The notes under the pieces are model-generated. The model was not told the DNA's origin, made no database searches, and saw only the letters and a program-made list of their open reading frames with translations. Made by a program: the position numbers and the translations under genes. A stretch of DNA of 64,000 nucleotides. It comes from Rhizobium sp. CCGE 510. GTDB lineage: Bacteria > Pseudomonadota > Alphaproteobacteria > Rhizobiales > Rhizobiaceae. The stretch covers positions 1 to 64,000 of the forward strand of contig NZ_AEYF01000053.1 of NCBI RefSeq assembly GCF_000292525.1, given 5' to 3'. Shown in pieces: positions 17,915 through 27,699 of the stretch; the first letter of the stretch is position 1; every line of letters begins with the position of its first letter.

Positions 17915-18381
17915 ATTCTGCCCATGTCGGCGATGAAGTCGAGGTTCACTATCGCTGGCATCCATATTTTGGCCAGAGGGTTTCCATTCGTCGCGTCGAA
18001 GAACGAGCGACGGGTCGGTTTCTGAAGGTTTTGGGGCCGACAGGTGTCGTGGTCTCGATTTCGGGCTGGATGATTGATCCTGTGGTGTGCGGCGGCATGA
18101 CCATGGGTCTTGCACGTGTCGATCTTGGGGCGCTGATCGAACTGAACAGGCTGGTCACCGGCGGCGACAAGCCTGCACTCTTCCGAGGTGGACGTAGAAT
18201 CACTCAGGAGGAAGACGATGAGATCCCGCAATACGCTGGTGCCGGCATCACGCCGGCAGCTCGACCTGATATTCAAATCCCGGACGCTCGACGGACTGAG
18301 CGACCACGACCGCAAGAAGGCGATATTAACGGTAGCTTGCCTGCTGATGCAGGCGGCCGGTCAGGTCGTCGAGGAGCTTAA
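17915..18381 (+). CDS. Small ORF heading the recombinase cassette
   Basis: An open frame reads VGDEVEVHYRWHPYFGQRVS, then RRVEERATGRFLKVLGPTGV and WMIDPVVCGGMTMG, and ends with ARVDLGALIELNRLV before a less convincing tail. The pattern, a short protein with HPYFGQRV, a central Trp and a C-terminal leucine-rich helix just before a second small ORF and a large serine recombinase, looks like the small first genes that accompany such recombinases (DUF5372-like). No clear start codon is visible, so its 5' end may be truncated at the IS66 junction. The function is unknown. Confidence 0.4.
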
Positions 18382-18397
18382 CGATGACCAGCACTGA
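18218..18397 (+). CDS. Small protein coupled to the recombinase gene
   Basis: 59 residues, starting MRSRNTLVPASRRQLDLIF and ending AACLLMQAAGQ-type sequence (VACLLMQAAGQVVEELNDDQ). The ATG at 18218 follows a strong AGGAGGAAGAC. The stop lies immediately before the TTG start of the recombinase, so the two are probably translated together. It is predicted to be largely helical. I know this arrangement only as a small companion of large serine recombinases; no function can be assigned. Confidence 0.5.
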   Translation: MRSRNTLVPASRRQLDLIFKSRTLDGLSDHDRKKAILTVACLLMQAAGQVVEELNDDQH

Positions 18398-19942
18398 TTG
18401 TTTCCGACAGCGCTGCTCGCGCGCAAGGCCGTCGTTTATGTGCGGCAATCCACGCAGTCGCAGGTTATGGCCAATCTGGAAAGCCAGCGACGGCAGTATG
18501 ATCTTGTTGACGTCGCGCGACAACGCGGCTTCAGCGACATTGAGGTCATCGACGACGACCTCGGACGCTCCGCCAGCGGAACTGTCGCCCGCCCCGGCTT
18601 CGACCGTCTCGTCGCGCTGTTGTGCGCCGGCAAGGTTGGTGCCGTTCTGTGCTTTGATGCATCACGCCTTGCACGGAACGGACGTGATTGGCATCATCTG
18701 CTCGAACTTTGCGGCGTTGTTGAAGCCCGCGTCATAGACCATGATGGTGTCTACAACCCATGTCGACCCAATGATCGTCTGCTCCTGGGAATGAAGGGCA
18801 GTATCAGCGAGTTTGAATTGGGCGTACTGAGGGGCCGCATGCTCGATGCCGCCAGATCAAAAGCGAGCCGTGGCGAATTACGACTTTCCGTTCCGTTCGG
18901 CTACATTTGGCATCGGGAAGCCGGGCTTGGGCTGGACCCCGATCTGCGTCTGCAAGACGTGATCCGATCCATATTCGCCCGTTTCCAAGAGCTTGGAAGT
19001 GCGCGCCAGGTGCTGCTGTCGATGACGAAAGATCAGATTCACTTCCCCCGGCCGTCGGATGAAGGGCGCATGACCAACTTCGTCTGGACGCCGGTCCGTT
19101 ATCGCAATGTGATCGGCATCCTCAAAAACCCTTTCTACGCGGGGGTCTACGTCTATGGGAAGAGTGAGAAGCGGACTGCCATCGTCGATGGACGGGCGCG
19201 GCGCAGTTACGGGCATGGCAAGCCCGCTGGTACTTGGGAGGTGATGATAAAGGACCACCACGAGGGTTATATTAGCTGGGACGAGTACGAGCGCAACCAA
19301 CAGCAACTGGCTCTCAATAATTATGGCCGCTGGGACGGGACTAAATCGGGCCGCGGCGGCAAAGCGCTATTGTCGGGTCTCCTAACCTGCGGACGGTGTG
19401 GGCGGCGGCTGAGTGTTGCCTATACGGGCAATCCGCAAAGTCCTGTCTATCGATGCTATAAGCAGAATCTGATGATGGGCCTGCCCCGGTGCATGACGTT
19501 CGGCGGCCCGAAGGTCGATGCGGCGGTTGCGCGCGAGTTGTTGCGCGCGGTAGAACCATTAGCGATCGAGGCGACTTTTGAAGCAGAGCGGATGCACCGG
19601 GAGCGACAGGAAGACCAGCGCCACATTCACGATTTGGAGCGACAACAGGCCCGCTACGAGGCTAGCCTCGCCGAGCGCCGCTATGCGGCATGCGATCCCG
19701 ACAACCGCCTGATTGCGGCGCAGCTCGAGAAGAATTGGGAAGCTGCATTGCGCCGCGTGCGGGATCTGGAAGGGCGCAAGCCTGCCGATAGTCCTTCGAC
19801 CATCGAGGTCGACCCAGGCACCTTCGCGAACTTAGCCGACAATCTCTTGGCAGCCTGGGATTCGCCTGATGTGACCATGCGGGTGCGCCGCGCCAGCCGA
19901 GAGACCGAAACGCCGGGCTCTAAACACGCTGCGACAAGCTGA
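18398..19942 (+). CDS. Large serine recombinase, 3' end probably replaced
   Basis: 514 residues. The N-terminal resolvase domain has the catalytic Ser in AVVYVRQSTQSQV, Arg pairs in FDASRLARNGRDW and the SEFELGVLRGRML helix. It is followed by a recombinase domain (YRNVIGILKNPFYAGVYVYG) and a zinc ribbon (LTCGRCGRRLSV ... YRCYKQN), then a coiled coil. Such enzymes integrate or excise elements at attachment sites or mobilise cassettes. The last residues (ASRETETPGSKHAATS) come from antisense IS66 tnpA sequence beginning near 19888, so the native C-terminus (usually well over 100 residues more) is missing. It starts with TTG directly after the companion ORF. Confidence 0.8.
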   Translation: MFPTALLARKAVVYVRQSTQSQVMANLESQRRQYDLVDVARQRGFSDIEVIDDDLGRSASGTVARPGFDRLVALLCAGKVGAVLCFDASRLARNGRDWHHLLELCGVVEARVIDHDGVYNPCRPNDRLLLGMKGSISEFELGVLRGRMLDAARSKASRGELRLSVPFGYIWHREAGLGLDPDLRLQDVIRSIFARFQELGSARQVLLSMTKDQIHFPRPSDEGRMTNFVWTPVRYRNVIGILKNPFYAGVYVYGKSEKRTAIVDGRARRSYGHGKPAGTWEVMIKDHHEGYISWDEYERNQQQLALNNYGRWDGTKSGRGGKALLSGLLTCGRCGRRLSVAYTGNPQSPVYRCYKQNLMMGLPRCMTFGGPKVDAAVARELLRAVEPLAIEATFEAERMHRERQEDQRHIHDLERQQARYEASLAERRYAACDPDNRLIAAQLEKNWEAALRRVRDLEGRKPADSPSTIEVDPGTFANLADNLLAAWDSPDVTMRVRRASRETETPGSKHAATS

Positions 19943-20022
19943 TCTCGCGAGGCAGGGTCATATCGACGGCGGCCGTCGCGGCCAACAAGCCGCACCTGCA
20001 GTTTAGGAGCATCTTCATCCAT
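19888..20022 (-). pseudogene. IS66 TnpA 5' fragment
   Basis: From ATG 20022 the minus strand reads MDEDAPKLQVRLVGRDGRRR, then YDPASRDQLVAACLEPGVSV and SRLARR, the N-terminus of an IS66 TnpA, ending where the recombinase gene begins. It pairs with the TnpC 3' fragment at 17692-17890. Confidence 0.7.
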
Positions 20023-20028
20023 GATTTG

Positions 20029-20052
20029 GTGTCCACCTATTTTGGTGGACAC
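20029..20052. repeat. Inverted repeat (9-bp stem)
   Basis: GTGTCCACC at 20029-20037 and GGTGGACAC at 20044-20052 form a perfect stem around TATTTT. It lies just upstream of the truncated tnpA and may be an IS end or an operator. Confidence 0.55.
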
Positions 20053-20108
20053 TTCATGCCTGAGTGCACTGCGCTTCAGAAGTATCCATTCGGTGGAGGC
20101 CGCGACAG

Positions 20109-20408
20109 TTATGATTTCGGCTCGTCTGCCATGATGCGTTCGATCTTTTCAGGATCGCATTGCTCGTCGTTGAGGAACTGCCGAACACCGCCCTCCCAAG
20201 TGCGGATATCGGCGATAAACTCCTTCAAGCTCTCGACGCCGCGTTCGGTGAAGGTCGTGATGCCCTCGTCGCTGCCGTCATAAGCGTGGATCATCTCGCC
20301 ATAATCGATGTTGTCGGAATTGCTGGCGATTTCCTGGAGGAGTTCGAGGTTCTCGCCGATCAGCGTGGCAACGTAACCGATCGTGTAGACATGCGTCGGC
20401 CGCGCCAT
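20109..20408 (-). CDS. IS66 passenger gene, 99 residues
   Basis: The ORF starts with ATG overlapping the tnpC stop (TGATG at 20406-20410) and ends at 20109. The protein begins MARPTHVYTIGYVATLIGEN and is acidic and helical (LELLQEIASNSDNIDYGEM, GVESLKEFIADIRTWEGG). The coupled start suggests it is really made with the transposase. I do not recognise its family; its position marks it as an accessory gene carried by this IS66 type. Confidence 0.6.
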   Translation of the reverse strand: MARPTHVYTIGYVATLIGENLELLQEIASNSDNIDYGEMIHAYDGSDEGITTFTERGVESLKEFIADIRTWEGGVRQFLNDEQCDPEKIERIMADEPKS

Positions 20409-22045
20409 CAAGCGGCAACCTGCCTGGCATGGCCTGCGACAGACCAGTTCCAGGGCAACAGTTCCGGCAGCCGTGATACGGGAATGCCGGGCATGCGGGC
20501 GAGCACGTCCGCCAGCCAGGCCTGCGGATCGATATCGTTCATCTTTGCCGTGACGATTAGGGAATACATGAAGGCCGCACGCTCGCCGCCGCGCTGGGAA
20601 CCGGCGAATAGCCATGCCTTTCTTCCGAGAGCGATACCGCGCAGGGCGCGTTCGGCCGCATTGTTCGAAAGGCAAAGCCTGCCGTCGTCGAGGAACCGGG
20701 TGAAGGCTTCCCAGCGTCCTTCCTTCTCGAACATGTAGTTGATCGCCTTGGCGACGGGATTGTGCTTCGACATCTGGGCACGCTGGGCCATGAGCCAATC
20801 GTGCAGTTCCTCGACGAGCGGACGAGCATGCTGCTGTCGGGCAGCAAGCCGATCCTTGGCAGGCATTCCGATTAGGCCGCGCTCGATGTCGAAGAGCGCG
20901 TCGATGCGGGCCACGGCATCGAGCGCGACGGGCGATATCTCGTGGGCAGGTTTGCCCTTGCGCACGTTGCCGGCGATATCAGCGAGTTCGAAGAACTTGC
21001 GCCGCGCATGGCTCCAGCAGAGCGCGCTGTGGACCGGCGCAGGGCTGCGGTCGGCACGATAGAGGTCGTTGTAGCCACCGTAGGCATCGGCTTGCAGGGT
21101 GCCATGCCATCCGGCGAGATACCTATTGGGATGGGTCTTCTCGCGATCGGGAGAGAAGTGGAAGAGGGCTGCGGGAGGCGCGCCGCCCGCAAAGGGACGG
21201 TCATCGCGGACGTAGGTCCACAACCTTGCCTGCCGTGTTGCGCCCCGAGCCAGAAGCGGCACCGTGGTGTCGTCACCATGCACCCGTTCGGCGGCAAAAA
21301 CATGGGCACGGATCAGGTCATGGATTGGTTGAAGCGCCGTCGCGCACGCCCCGACCTGGTCAGCCAACGTGGAGAGGCTGAGATCGACACCCTCCCTGGC
21401 GTAGCGCTCGGCCTGACGGTTCAGTGGTTGATGCTGGCCGAACTTCTCGAACAGGATCGTCGCCAGTAAATTCGGTCCTGCCCATCAACGTGGGGTCGCA
21501 TGGAAAGGTGCCGGCGGCTGGCTGATCTTCTCGCAATCCCGACAGGTAAACTTCTCGCGCACTGTCTGGATCACCTTCCACTGGCGCGGGATCACCTCCA
21601 GCGTCTCGGTGACGTCCTCTCCCATCTTCACAATCCGGGCTGAGCCACAGCAGGTGCAAGTCGAGGGAGCTTCAATGATCAGGCGCTCTCGGGGCAGGTG
21701 ATCAGGAAACGGCTTGCGGGCCGGCCGACGGCGTTCGAAGGCGGAAACACTCGTGATCTTTCCCGCGACGCGTTCCGCCGCGATCTCATCTTCGGTGGCG
21801 TCTGCCTCGAGTTCTTCGAGCTGCAGTTCCATCTGGTCGATCAGCCGGGCGCGGCGTTCCGAACTTTGGCCATACTGCTCGCGGCGCAACTTGGCGATCT
21901 CGAGCTTGAGGTGCCGGATCATCGCCTCCGATGTCGTAACGACAGCGCGCACCTGTGCGAGATCAGCCTCGGCAGACGCGGCACGCGCTTCCGATGCCGC
22001 AAGCGCGGCGCGCAGTCTGGCTATCTCCGAAGCAGCATCATCCAT
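20408..22045 (-). pseudogene. IS66 TnpC interrupted by one stop codon
   Basis: The two open parts (22045-21485 and 21367-20408) are in the same frame. The first has the coiled N-terminus, the zinc motif CTCCGSARIVKMGED and CRDCEKI. The second has HGDDTTVPLLARG, LQADAYGGYND, CWSHARRKFFELAD and NNAAERALRGIALGRK. Between them the frame reads HATPR-stop-WAGPNLLATILFEKFG, so a single TGA at 21485-21487 (probably from GGA, Gly) is the only visible defect. Confidence 0.88.
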
Positions 22046-22104
22046 GGGAGAAAGCTATCATGGAAGTCGCTGAAAGCCCAACAAAAACAGGGTAATGCGA
22101 GCGA

Positions 22105-22455
22105 TCAGCCTGCTCTGGAAGGTCGTTGCGTCCAGCGCGGATTGCGCCAGTCGATCCCTTCCAGGAGATAGCCGAGCTGCGCCGCCGACACCGGCACGGC
22201 GGAGCCATTCTGGCTGACCGGCCAGATGAACTTTCCAGCTTCCAGCCGCTTCAGGTAAAGCGACATGCCGACCCCGTCATGCCACAGGACCTTGATCAGA
22301 TCACCCTTGCGACCACGAAAGCAGAAGACCTCGCCGCCATGAGGGTCACGGCCAAGGCCTTCCTGCACCTTCAGCGCCAAGCTGTTCATACCGCAACGCA
22401 TGTCTGTCACGCCGCCCGCGATCCACACCTTCACCCCAGCCGGAAACGCGATCAT
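22105..22455 (-). CDS. IS66 TnpB
   Basis: 116 residues with all TnpB landmarks: AGVKVWIAGGVTDMRCGMNS, EVFCFRGRKGDLIKVLWHDG and LYLKRLEAGKFIWP, ending in LLEGIDWRNPRW. The frame is intact. Its ATG at 22455 overlaps the tnpA stop. Together with TnpA and TnpC it is required for IS66 transposition; its biochemical role is not settled. Confidence 0.88.
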   Translation of the reverse strand: MIAFPAGVKVWIAGGVTDMRCGMNSLALKVQEGLGRDPHGGEVFCFRGRKGDLIKVLWHDGVGMSLYLKRLEAGKFIWPVSQNGSAVPVSAAQLGYLLEGIDWRNPRWTQRPSRAG

Positions 22456-22859
22456 GATGCATCCAGGATCGGCAACAGGCGGGCAAGGATGGTCGGATCA
22501 AGCGAGGCTGGGATCGTCAGTCGCCGGCCATTCGGCAGGCCGATCTCGATCAACTTATCGCCGTCCGCCTGGAGTGGAGCCATCATCTCGGAAGATGCTG
22601 CAGGCGGCGGCAAAATCGAAAGCGGCACGAAGCTCGTTGATCCGGAAACGCTCAGAAGCCCGCTTCGGTACTCCCGCCGCCAGGTCGTCAACAATGACCG
22701 CGACAATCCATAACGCCGGGCTGTCGCCGAACCCTGCCGGTATCCGTGCAGACTTTCTTCGACAATCCGCACCTTCTCTTCATCCGACCAATCTCGACGG
22801 CGACCAAGATCGTCGACGGACAGAACCTCAATGGGGGAAACGACTGTAGCGCATGACAT
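22452..22859 (-). CDS. IS66 TnpA
   Basis: About 135 residues: IEVLSVDDLGRRRDWSDEEK, then the helix-turn-helix SATARRYGLSRSLLTTWRRE and a variable Pro-rich part, ending in LLPILDAS. I choose ATG 22859 (MSCATVVSPIEVL); the frame also opens from a TTG at 22880. A related 5' fragment with the same leader is at 25155-25270. Confidence 0.82.
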   Translation of the reverse strand: MSCATVVSPIEVLSVDDLGRRRDWSDEEKVRIVEESLHGYRQGSATARRYGLSRSLLTTWRREYRSGLLSVSGSTSFVPLSILPPPAASSEMMAPLQADGDKLIEIGLPNGRRLTIPASLDPTILARLLPILDAS

Positions 22860-22924
22860 AAGGCATGGACTTAAAGCCAATCAGCAAATCAAGACAGACG
22901 GCCTTCGCCGGATGGATACCTTCA

Positions 22925-23045
22925 GAAGGTGCGCAGAAATTCGCGCTTACGGAAGAAGAGATGTGCACCGACGTCTCGGATCGCATCGCGGGCGGGCTTT
23001 CCCTTGTGGCTTCCCAGATTATCGAGGGTGACGATGTCACCGGCT
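22925..23045 (-). pseudogene. IS630-family transposase fragment
   Basis: The minus strand reads TLKAGDIVTLDNLGSHKGKP then ARDAIRDVGAHLFF, the DDE region around the second catalytic Asp of an IS630 transposase. It is wedged between the IS66 right end and the Tn3 remnant. Confidence 0.72.
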
Positions 23046-23049
23046 TTGA

Positions 23050-24396
23050 GTGTTGGGAACAAGCGGCATCCAGCCTTTCGGCGCGAAGGATATGGGAGCG
23101 TTGTCCGGTATTGCCCGTTTCCCTGTACGATAGAGATCGGCAATCACGGAGAGCGCCCGCAAAAGATTCGCCGCCACGGCGTGGCCGCGGAACACGAGTG
23201 TCGAGAGGAATTGCAGCGCTAGTTTCCGGATCGTCGGATAGCGCTGGATCATTTCGATTTTGCCGTCGATGACATCCGGCGCGATCAGCGTGTCGACCGC
23301 CTGGACACTGGCGGCAAAGGCTGGCCATTGAACGACCTGTTCGAGCGCCTTGGCGATATCCTCCCCTTTCTCCTTGGCCTTGATGATCGCATGGCAAACT
23401 TTCGAAACGTCCTTCAGTGGCTTCTGCACCTCCCGCACGGAGCGGGTGACGCGGGCGGCCGCCTGATTGTCGGCCCGCCGCGTCAACATGCCCATGAGCT
23501 TCTTGAACATGTCGATGGCGCCGTCGGTCAATTGGCGGGAAAGATACAGCACCGTCGCCGCCAGCACAGCATACCGGCGTTCTGAGTTGAGGTCGCGCAG
23601 ATGTTGGGCGCTCGTGCGCATCCCCTCTGCGGCAAATTCATCAAAGACCTTGGCCGGAATGCGCTCCATCAGCGTCACGGGCAGGTCTAGGGACCGAAGA
23701 AAGCGAATTCGCTCGGCTATTCTGTCGAGATTGGCGGCGGCTGGCGATAATGCTGGTGTCCTCGCCCAAGCGAGGACGGTGACGCTCGTCCCCTCACGCG
23801 GGTCGAGAAGTTTGTCCAGGTCGAGCTTGTGGCCCTCCGACAATCCGCCCGCCAGCGCCCGGTAGGCGATGCGGACCCCGTGCCGGATTGCCAGATGAAG
23901 GATGGCTTCAAGGGCGGGGCGCGCAGGCAGGAGAATGCGGCGGCGGCGCAATTCCTCCACCACCATATCCGCCAATGCATGGCCTGGCGCAGGCTTTGCG
24001 CGGCAGGCGTCAGCCAGCCGGTGAGCGCTTTCACGTCCGCGGGCGCAAAAGGGCGCATTTTCATCCTGTCGAAAAGCAGGGCGAGATGCTCGCGTCGTGT
24101 CTGCGGGCGCTCGAAATAGCGATCGATCTCGCGGTGATCGACGCCGATCTGCCGTGCCAGAAACCGCAAAACGCCAGACGGCAAGACCTCGCCATCCGCA
24201 AGCGGTCGGCCGGGATATCGCAGCAAGGCCATGACACAGGCAAGGCCCAGCCTGTTCGAGGCCTTGTTCTGCCGCATGATCAGGTCGAGATCCGGCCGGT
24301 CCAGCGTGTAATGTTTGGCGATCTCCCTTTCGTCCTGCAGGATGGTTGTCGCCTGTAGCCACCATATCTCGCTCAGCAGTGCTCTTCGTGCCATTG
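23050..24396 (-). pseudogene. tnpA: Tn3-family transposase, N-terminal part, frameshifted
   Basis: From ATG 24396 the frame reads MARRALLSEIWWLQATTILQ, then HYTLDRPDLDLIMRQNKASN and RRREHLALLF-like sequence, the N-terminal domain of Tn3 transposases. Near 24050-23990 the frame shifts; the second part (ADMVVEELRRRRILLPARPA ... LYRTGKRAIPDNAPISFAP) runs to about 23050 and stops in the middle of the protein. The catalytic DDE domain is absent. A C-terminal piece of the same kind of transposase lies at 27700-27915. Confidence 0.82.
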
Positions 24397-24529
24397 TTTC
24401 GGCTTCCAGTTTCGTTGCGGAGACCGCAGCGAACTGGAATCCATGTCCGACAAACGACCGTTTCGCGGCATCCACAGTTTTTGTCCGCAAACCTTGTTCT
24501 TGAACGGCAAATCGGACAAACCACGTCTC
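24397..24529. promoter_or_regulatory. Likely res site between tnpA and tnpR
   Basis: The 133-bp divergent region holds repeated TGTCCGAC/AAACG-type blocks: TGTCCGACAAACG near 24443, TTGTCCGCAAACC near 24480 and, inverted, AATCGGACAAACC near 24509. This is the expected position and structure of the resolvase-binding res site of Tn3-type elements. Confidence 0.55.
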
Positions 24530-25108
24530 ATGACCTCTATCGGCTATGCAAGGGTCTCCACCGGCGACCAGGACACCGCCCTGCAACTCGACGCTTTGCG
24601 CAAAGCAGGTTGTGAAAGGCTGTTCGAGGATAAGGCATCCAGCGTGAAGACTGACCGGCTCGGATTGGCGGAGGCGATCCGCTACGTTCACGACGGCGAC
24701 ACGCTCACGGTCTGGAAGCTCGACCGCCTCGGCCGGTCGATGAAGCACCTCATCGAGATCATCACCGAACTGGAGGCCAAAGACGTCGGCTTCCGGTCCA
24801 TCACCGAAAACATCGACACCACGACACCCGGCGGTCGCCTGGTCTTCCATCTGTTCGGGGCGCTGGCACAGTTCGAGCGCGATCTGATCAGGGAACGAAC
24901 ACGTGCCGGTCTGCAAGCCGCAGAGGAGCGCGGCCGGCGCGGTGGCCGACAAGTTGTCGTAACCCCGGAGAAACTTGCCAAAGCCCGTCAGCATCTGGCG
25001 GCCGGTTTGAACGTCCGGGAGGCCGCGGCCCGCGTGAAAATCGGGAAAACTGCCCTCTACGAAGCTCTCAGGGCCGAAAAAGCTACGACGGCCCCTGAAC
25101 ATCATTAA
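24530..25108 (+). CDS. tnpR: Tn3-type resolvase TnpR
   Basis: 192 residues, intact. The catalytic Ser lies in IGYARVSTGDQD, with the conserved LDRLGRSMKHLIE and FHLFGALAQFERDLIRERT helices, and a C-terminal helix-turn-helix (GLNVREAAARVKIGKTALYE). It resolves cointegrates at res. I choose the ATG at 24530 at the start of the catalytic domain; the open frame extends upstream to 24443 through the res region. It is divergent from the broken tnpA. Confidence 0.88.
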   Translation: MTSIGYARVSTGDQDTALQLDALRKAGCERLFEDKASSVKTDRLGLAEAIRYVHDGDTLTVWKLDRLGRSMKHLIEIITELEAKDVGFRSITENIDTTTPGGRLVFHLFGALAQFERDLIRERTRAGLQAAEERGRRGGRQVVVTPEKLAKARQHLAAGLNVREAAARVKIGKTALYEALRAEKATTAPEHH

Positions 25109-25154
25109 TGGGCCTAACCGGCCCGAATGTGCGATTTTGGCCATTTGAAAGAAC

Positions 25155-25270
25155 AGAAGGATCTTCTCTTCATCCGTCCCATCCCGCCGACGGCCCAGGG
25201 CATCGGCAGGCAGAACCTCAATTTGTGAGACAACTGTAGCGCATGACGTAAGGCATGAACTTAAAGCCAT
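25155..25270 (-). pseudogene. IS66 TnpA 5' fragment
   Basis: The minus strand reads SCATVVSQIEVLPADALGRR then DGTDEEKIL, closely matching the start of the TnpA at 22859. The gene breaks off at the Tn3 remnant. Confidence 0.7.
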
Positions 25271-25354
25271 TTATAAAATCAAGGCAGACGGCCTTCGGCG
25301 GAGGCATGCGGTTTATGCGGCACTTGGGCACGGCATCGGTTGCTCCCTTGCAGA

Positions 25355-27448
25355 TCAACCACCCGAAGTGTCAGCCGGCTCCTCCGCCGCAAACGGGGTT
25401 TCCGACGATGTTGAAACGCCTTCTTCCTGGCATGTCCCCGGCATTAATTCGAAGTTCGGACTGAATGTGTCCAGAGCGTTCGCGAGTTTGTCGAACGGGG
25501 CGCGATCGCCGTCGAACTTGGCTTTGCCGGCCTTGATCAGATCGTCAAACGTTGCTGTACCCGCCATGATGGTTTCAAGATCGGTACGATTGACCGTGAT
25601 CGTCAGATCAGGATCCTTGGCCCGTTGCCCCTTGATGTTTGTGAGGAACGCATTGCTGACCTCAACCACATATTCCTCGCCATTGTCAGGCGTGATGAGG
25701 TTGATGACGTATTCAAGACCTTCGATCTTGCTGCTGTCGAGGCGAATTCCGAGGAAATTGAGCCAGAGTTCGGTGGTCATCCCCCGGATCGTGTCGACCC
25801 CACTGCTCTTGGGCGCAGTACCTTTCGGCATGCCGTGGCGAAGTTCGTAGGCGGCGGCGAGGAAGCTGTTGCGCACGCTCGGGCTCTCTTTTTGGTAGCC
25901 GATCTGCTCAAAGATATCCGCCAGAAGATCTTTCGCTGGTTGCCGGGCTCGGCATAGACGAGCTTGTTCATGATCTCCATTGCCTCACGATATTTGCCGT
26001 CGCCGTAGAGCTGTGTACCCTTGGCAATAATTTTTTCCGCGCCGCCCATCATCTCGACATACAGGGGTGCAGACTCGCGTGGCGATAGCGGGATCAAGGT
26101 CGCCGGATTGCCATCCCAGTAGCCGAGATAGCGATTCAGCACAGCGCGGCTATTATGCTCCTCAGACCCGTGATAGCTATGCGCTGCCCACTGTTTCTGA
26201 AGGCTGGCGGGCAGCTTGTAGACATTTTGGATCTCGTTGATCGTGACGCCCTGGTTGGCAAGGTGCAGTACATTGTTGTTGAGATGCGCATAGGTGTCGC
26301 GTTGTGCCCGCATGACCTCCTGAATGCGTTCGTTCCCCCAGCGACTATGGGCGGCAAACATGAACTCTGCCTCTGTCCCGTAACGGTATAGAGCGGTGTT
26401 GACATGCTTCGACCAGGCCAGCGCATCGCGCACGAGGGCGCAACGTGTAGATATTGTGGATGGTCCCGGTAATGTTCTCTGCCGCCCAGAAAGCCTTGAA
26501 CTGCGGAAACCATGTATTCATCTCCGCCGGCGCTTCCGTGCCCGGCGTGTTCTGGAATTCCATCGTGACGCCATCGATCGTCAACGTCTCGAAATCTTTC
26601 TCGATGTAGCACGTCGGCTGGATCAGGCCCAGGTTACCGGCGGCAGTATTCTTGCCGATAGACTGGTCCACGTGACCGAACGGGCTGCGCGGCAGCAAGA
26701 CGCCATACTGAAAGAACATGCGCCGGTTCATCGCGTTCCCCGCATAGACATTCTCCGAGACAGCATGTTCCATGAAGCCGGCTGGCGCTATCACCGGCAC
26801 CTTTCCGCTCCTCACGTCCGCTTCGTCCACCACGCCGCGCACGCCGCCGCAGTGGTCGGCATGAGAGTGGGAATAGACAACCGCAACCACGGGGCGTGCG
26901 CCAAGCTTCTCGTTGATGAAGTCGAGTGCTGCCTTGGCGGTTTCCTTCGCCGTCAATGGATCAAAGACGATCCAGCCCGTATCGCCTTTGATGAAGCTGA
27001 TATTGGCGAGGTCGAAACCGCGAACCTGGTAGATCTTGCCCGGCACCACCTCGTAAAGTCCGTAAGCCATGTTCAGGATCGCCTGACGCTGCAGCGATGG
27101 GTTGATGCTGTCGAAATCCTTGCCCTGTAGCAGAAACTCATAGATGCCCATGTCCCAGGCGACGTTGCCGGCCTCGGCCATGATGCTTTTATAAGGAGGT
27201 GCAGCGATGAAACCCTTACTGGCCTCTTCGAAATCACGCTTGTCCTCAAAAGGCAGCGACTTGCGCTGCGCCTGCTGAAGTTCGATCGTATACTTTGACG
27301 GCATCTTGCCCTTGGGATCGAAGTGCTTGCCTTCCATGGCCCCGGGATCCGCCACGGTTGCCCCTCCTCCGGCGGCAAGGGCGAGCACGGAAATTCCCGA
27401 GACGAGCGTGGCAGCAAAGGCCACGACGAGTTTGTTTTTCCTCTTCAT
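25355..27448 (-). pseudogene. SdsA-type alkylsulfatase, two frameshifts
   Basis: Three consecutive frames together give a full-length metallo-beta-lactamase-fold alkylsulfatase. Part 1 (27448 to about 26440) has a signal peptide (LVVAFAATLVSGISVLALAA) and the zinc motif YSHSHADHCGGVRGV. Part 2 (26433 to about 25940) has the dimerisation domain (HVNTALYRYGTEAEFMFAAH, VYKLPASLQ, RYLGYWDGNPATLIPLSP). Part 3 (25876-25355) is the SCP2-like C-terminal domain (LWLNFLGIRLDSSK, LTITVNRTDLETI). Such enzymes release sulfate from alkyl sulfates in the periplasm. The breaks near 26440 and 25940 make this a pseudogene, unless they are sequencing errors. Confidence 0.85.
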
Positions 27449-27538
27449 AGGTGGTCTCATCCACATTGAATCCGATATGGGCGCGTCCGCTTCAGTTCAG
27501 CGGTGTCTAATCTATACAACCAGCAGGGGCTCACAGAT

Positions 27539-27552
27539 TTGATCTGCGTCAA
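27539..27552. promoter_or_regulatory. FixK/FNR-type box
   Basis: TTGATCTGCGTCAA fits the rhizobial FixK/FnrN consensus TTGAT-N4-ATCAA with one mismatch. It lies about 90 bases upstream of the alkylsulfatase start, a usable activation distance. Whether it serves that gene or is left over from something else is unclear. Confidence 0.4.
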
Positions 27553-27699
27553 TGCGAGTTGCGCGCGAAGGAGGCCATAATTAGAAGATGTGACGCAAGG
27601 GGCTGCTAGGTTGCACGGGGCGAAAGGCGGCCGTGGGGTTTGTCGCGATTATCCCGACTTAAAATGAGATTTTGCGTCAGATTATTGTAGCGTTTCTAT

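Larger units (their letters stand above)
20060..22905 (-). mobile_element. Second IS66-family element, nearly intact
   Basis: tnpA, tnpB, tnpC and a passenger gene lie in order on the minus strand. The outer limits are approximate: I did not find a GTAAGCG-type terminal repeat. Sequence just outside tnpA (GACGGCCTTCG near 22897) is repeated next to the tnpA fragment at 25155-25270, which helps mark the right side. Only tnpC is damaged, by one stop codon. Confidence 0.75.
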
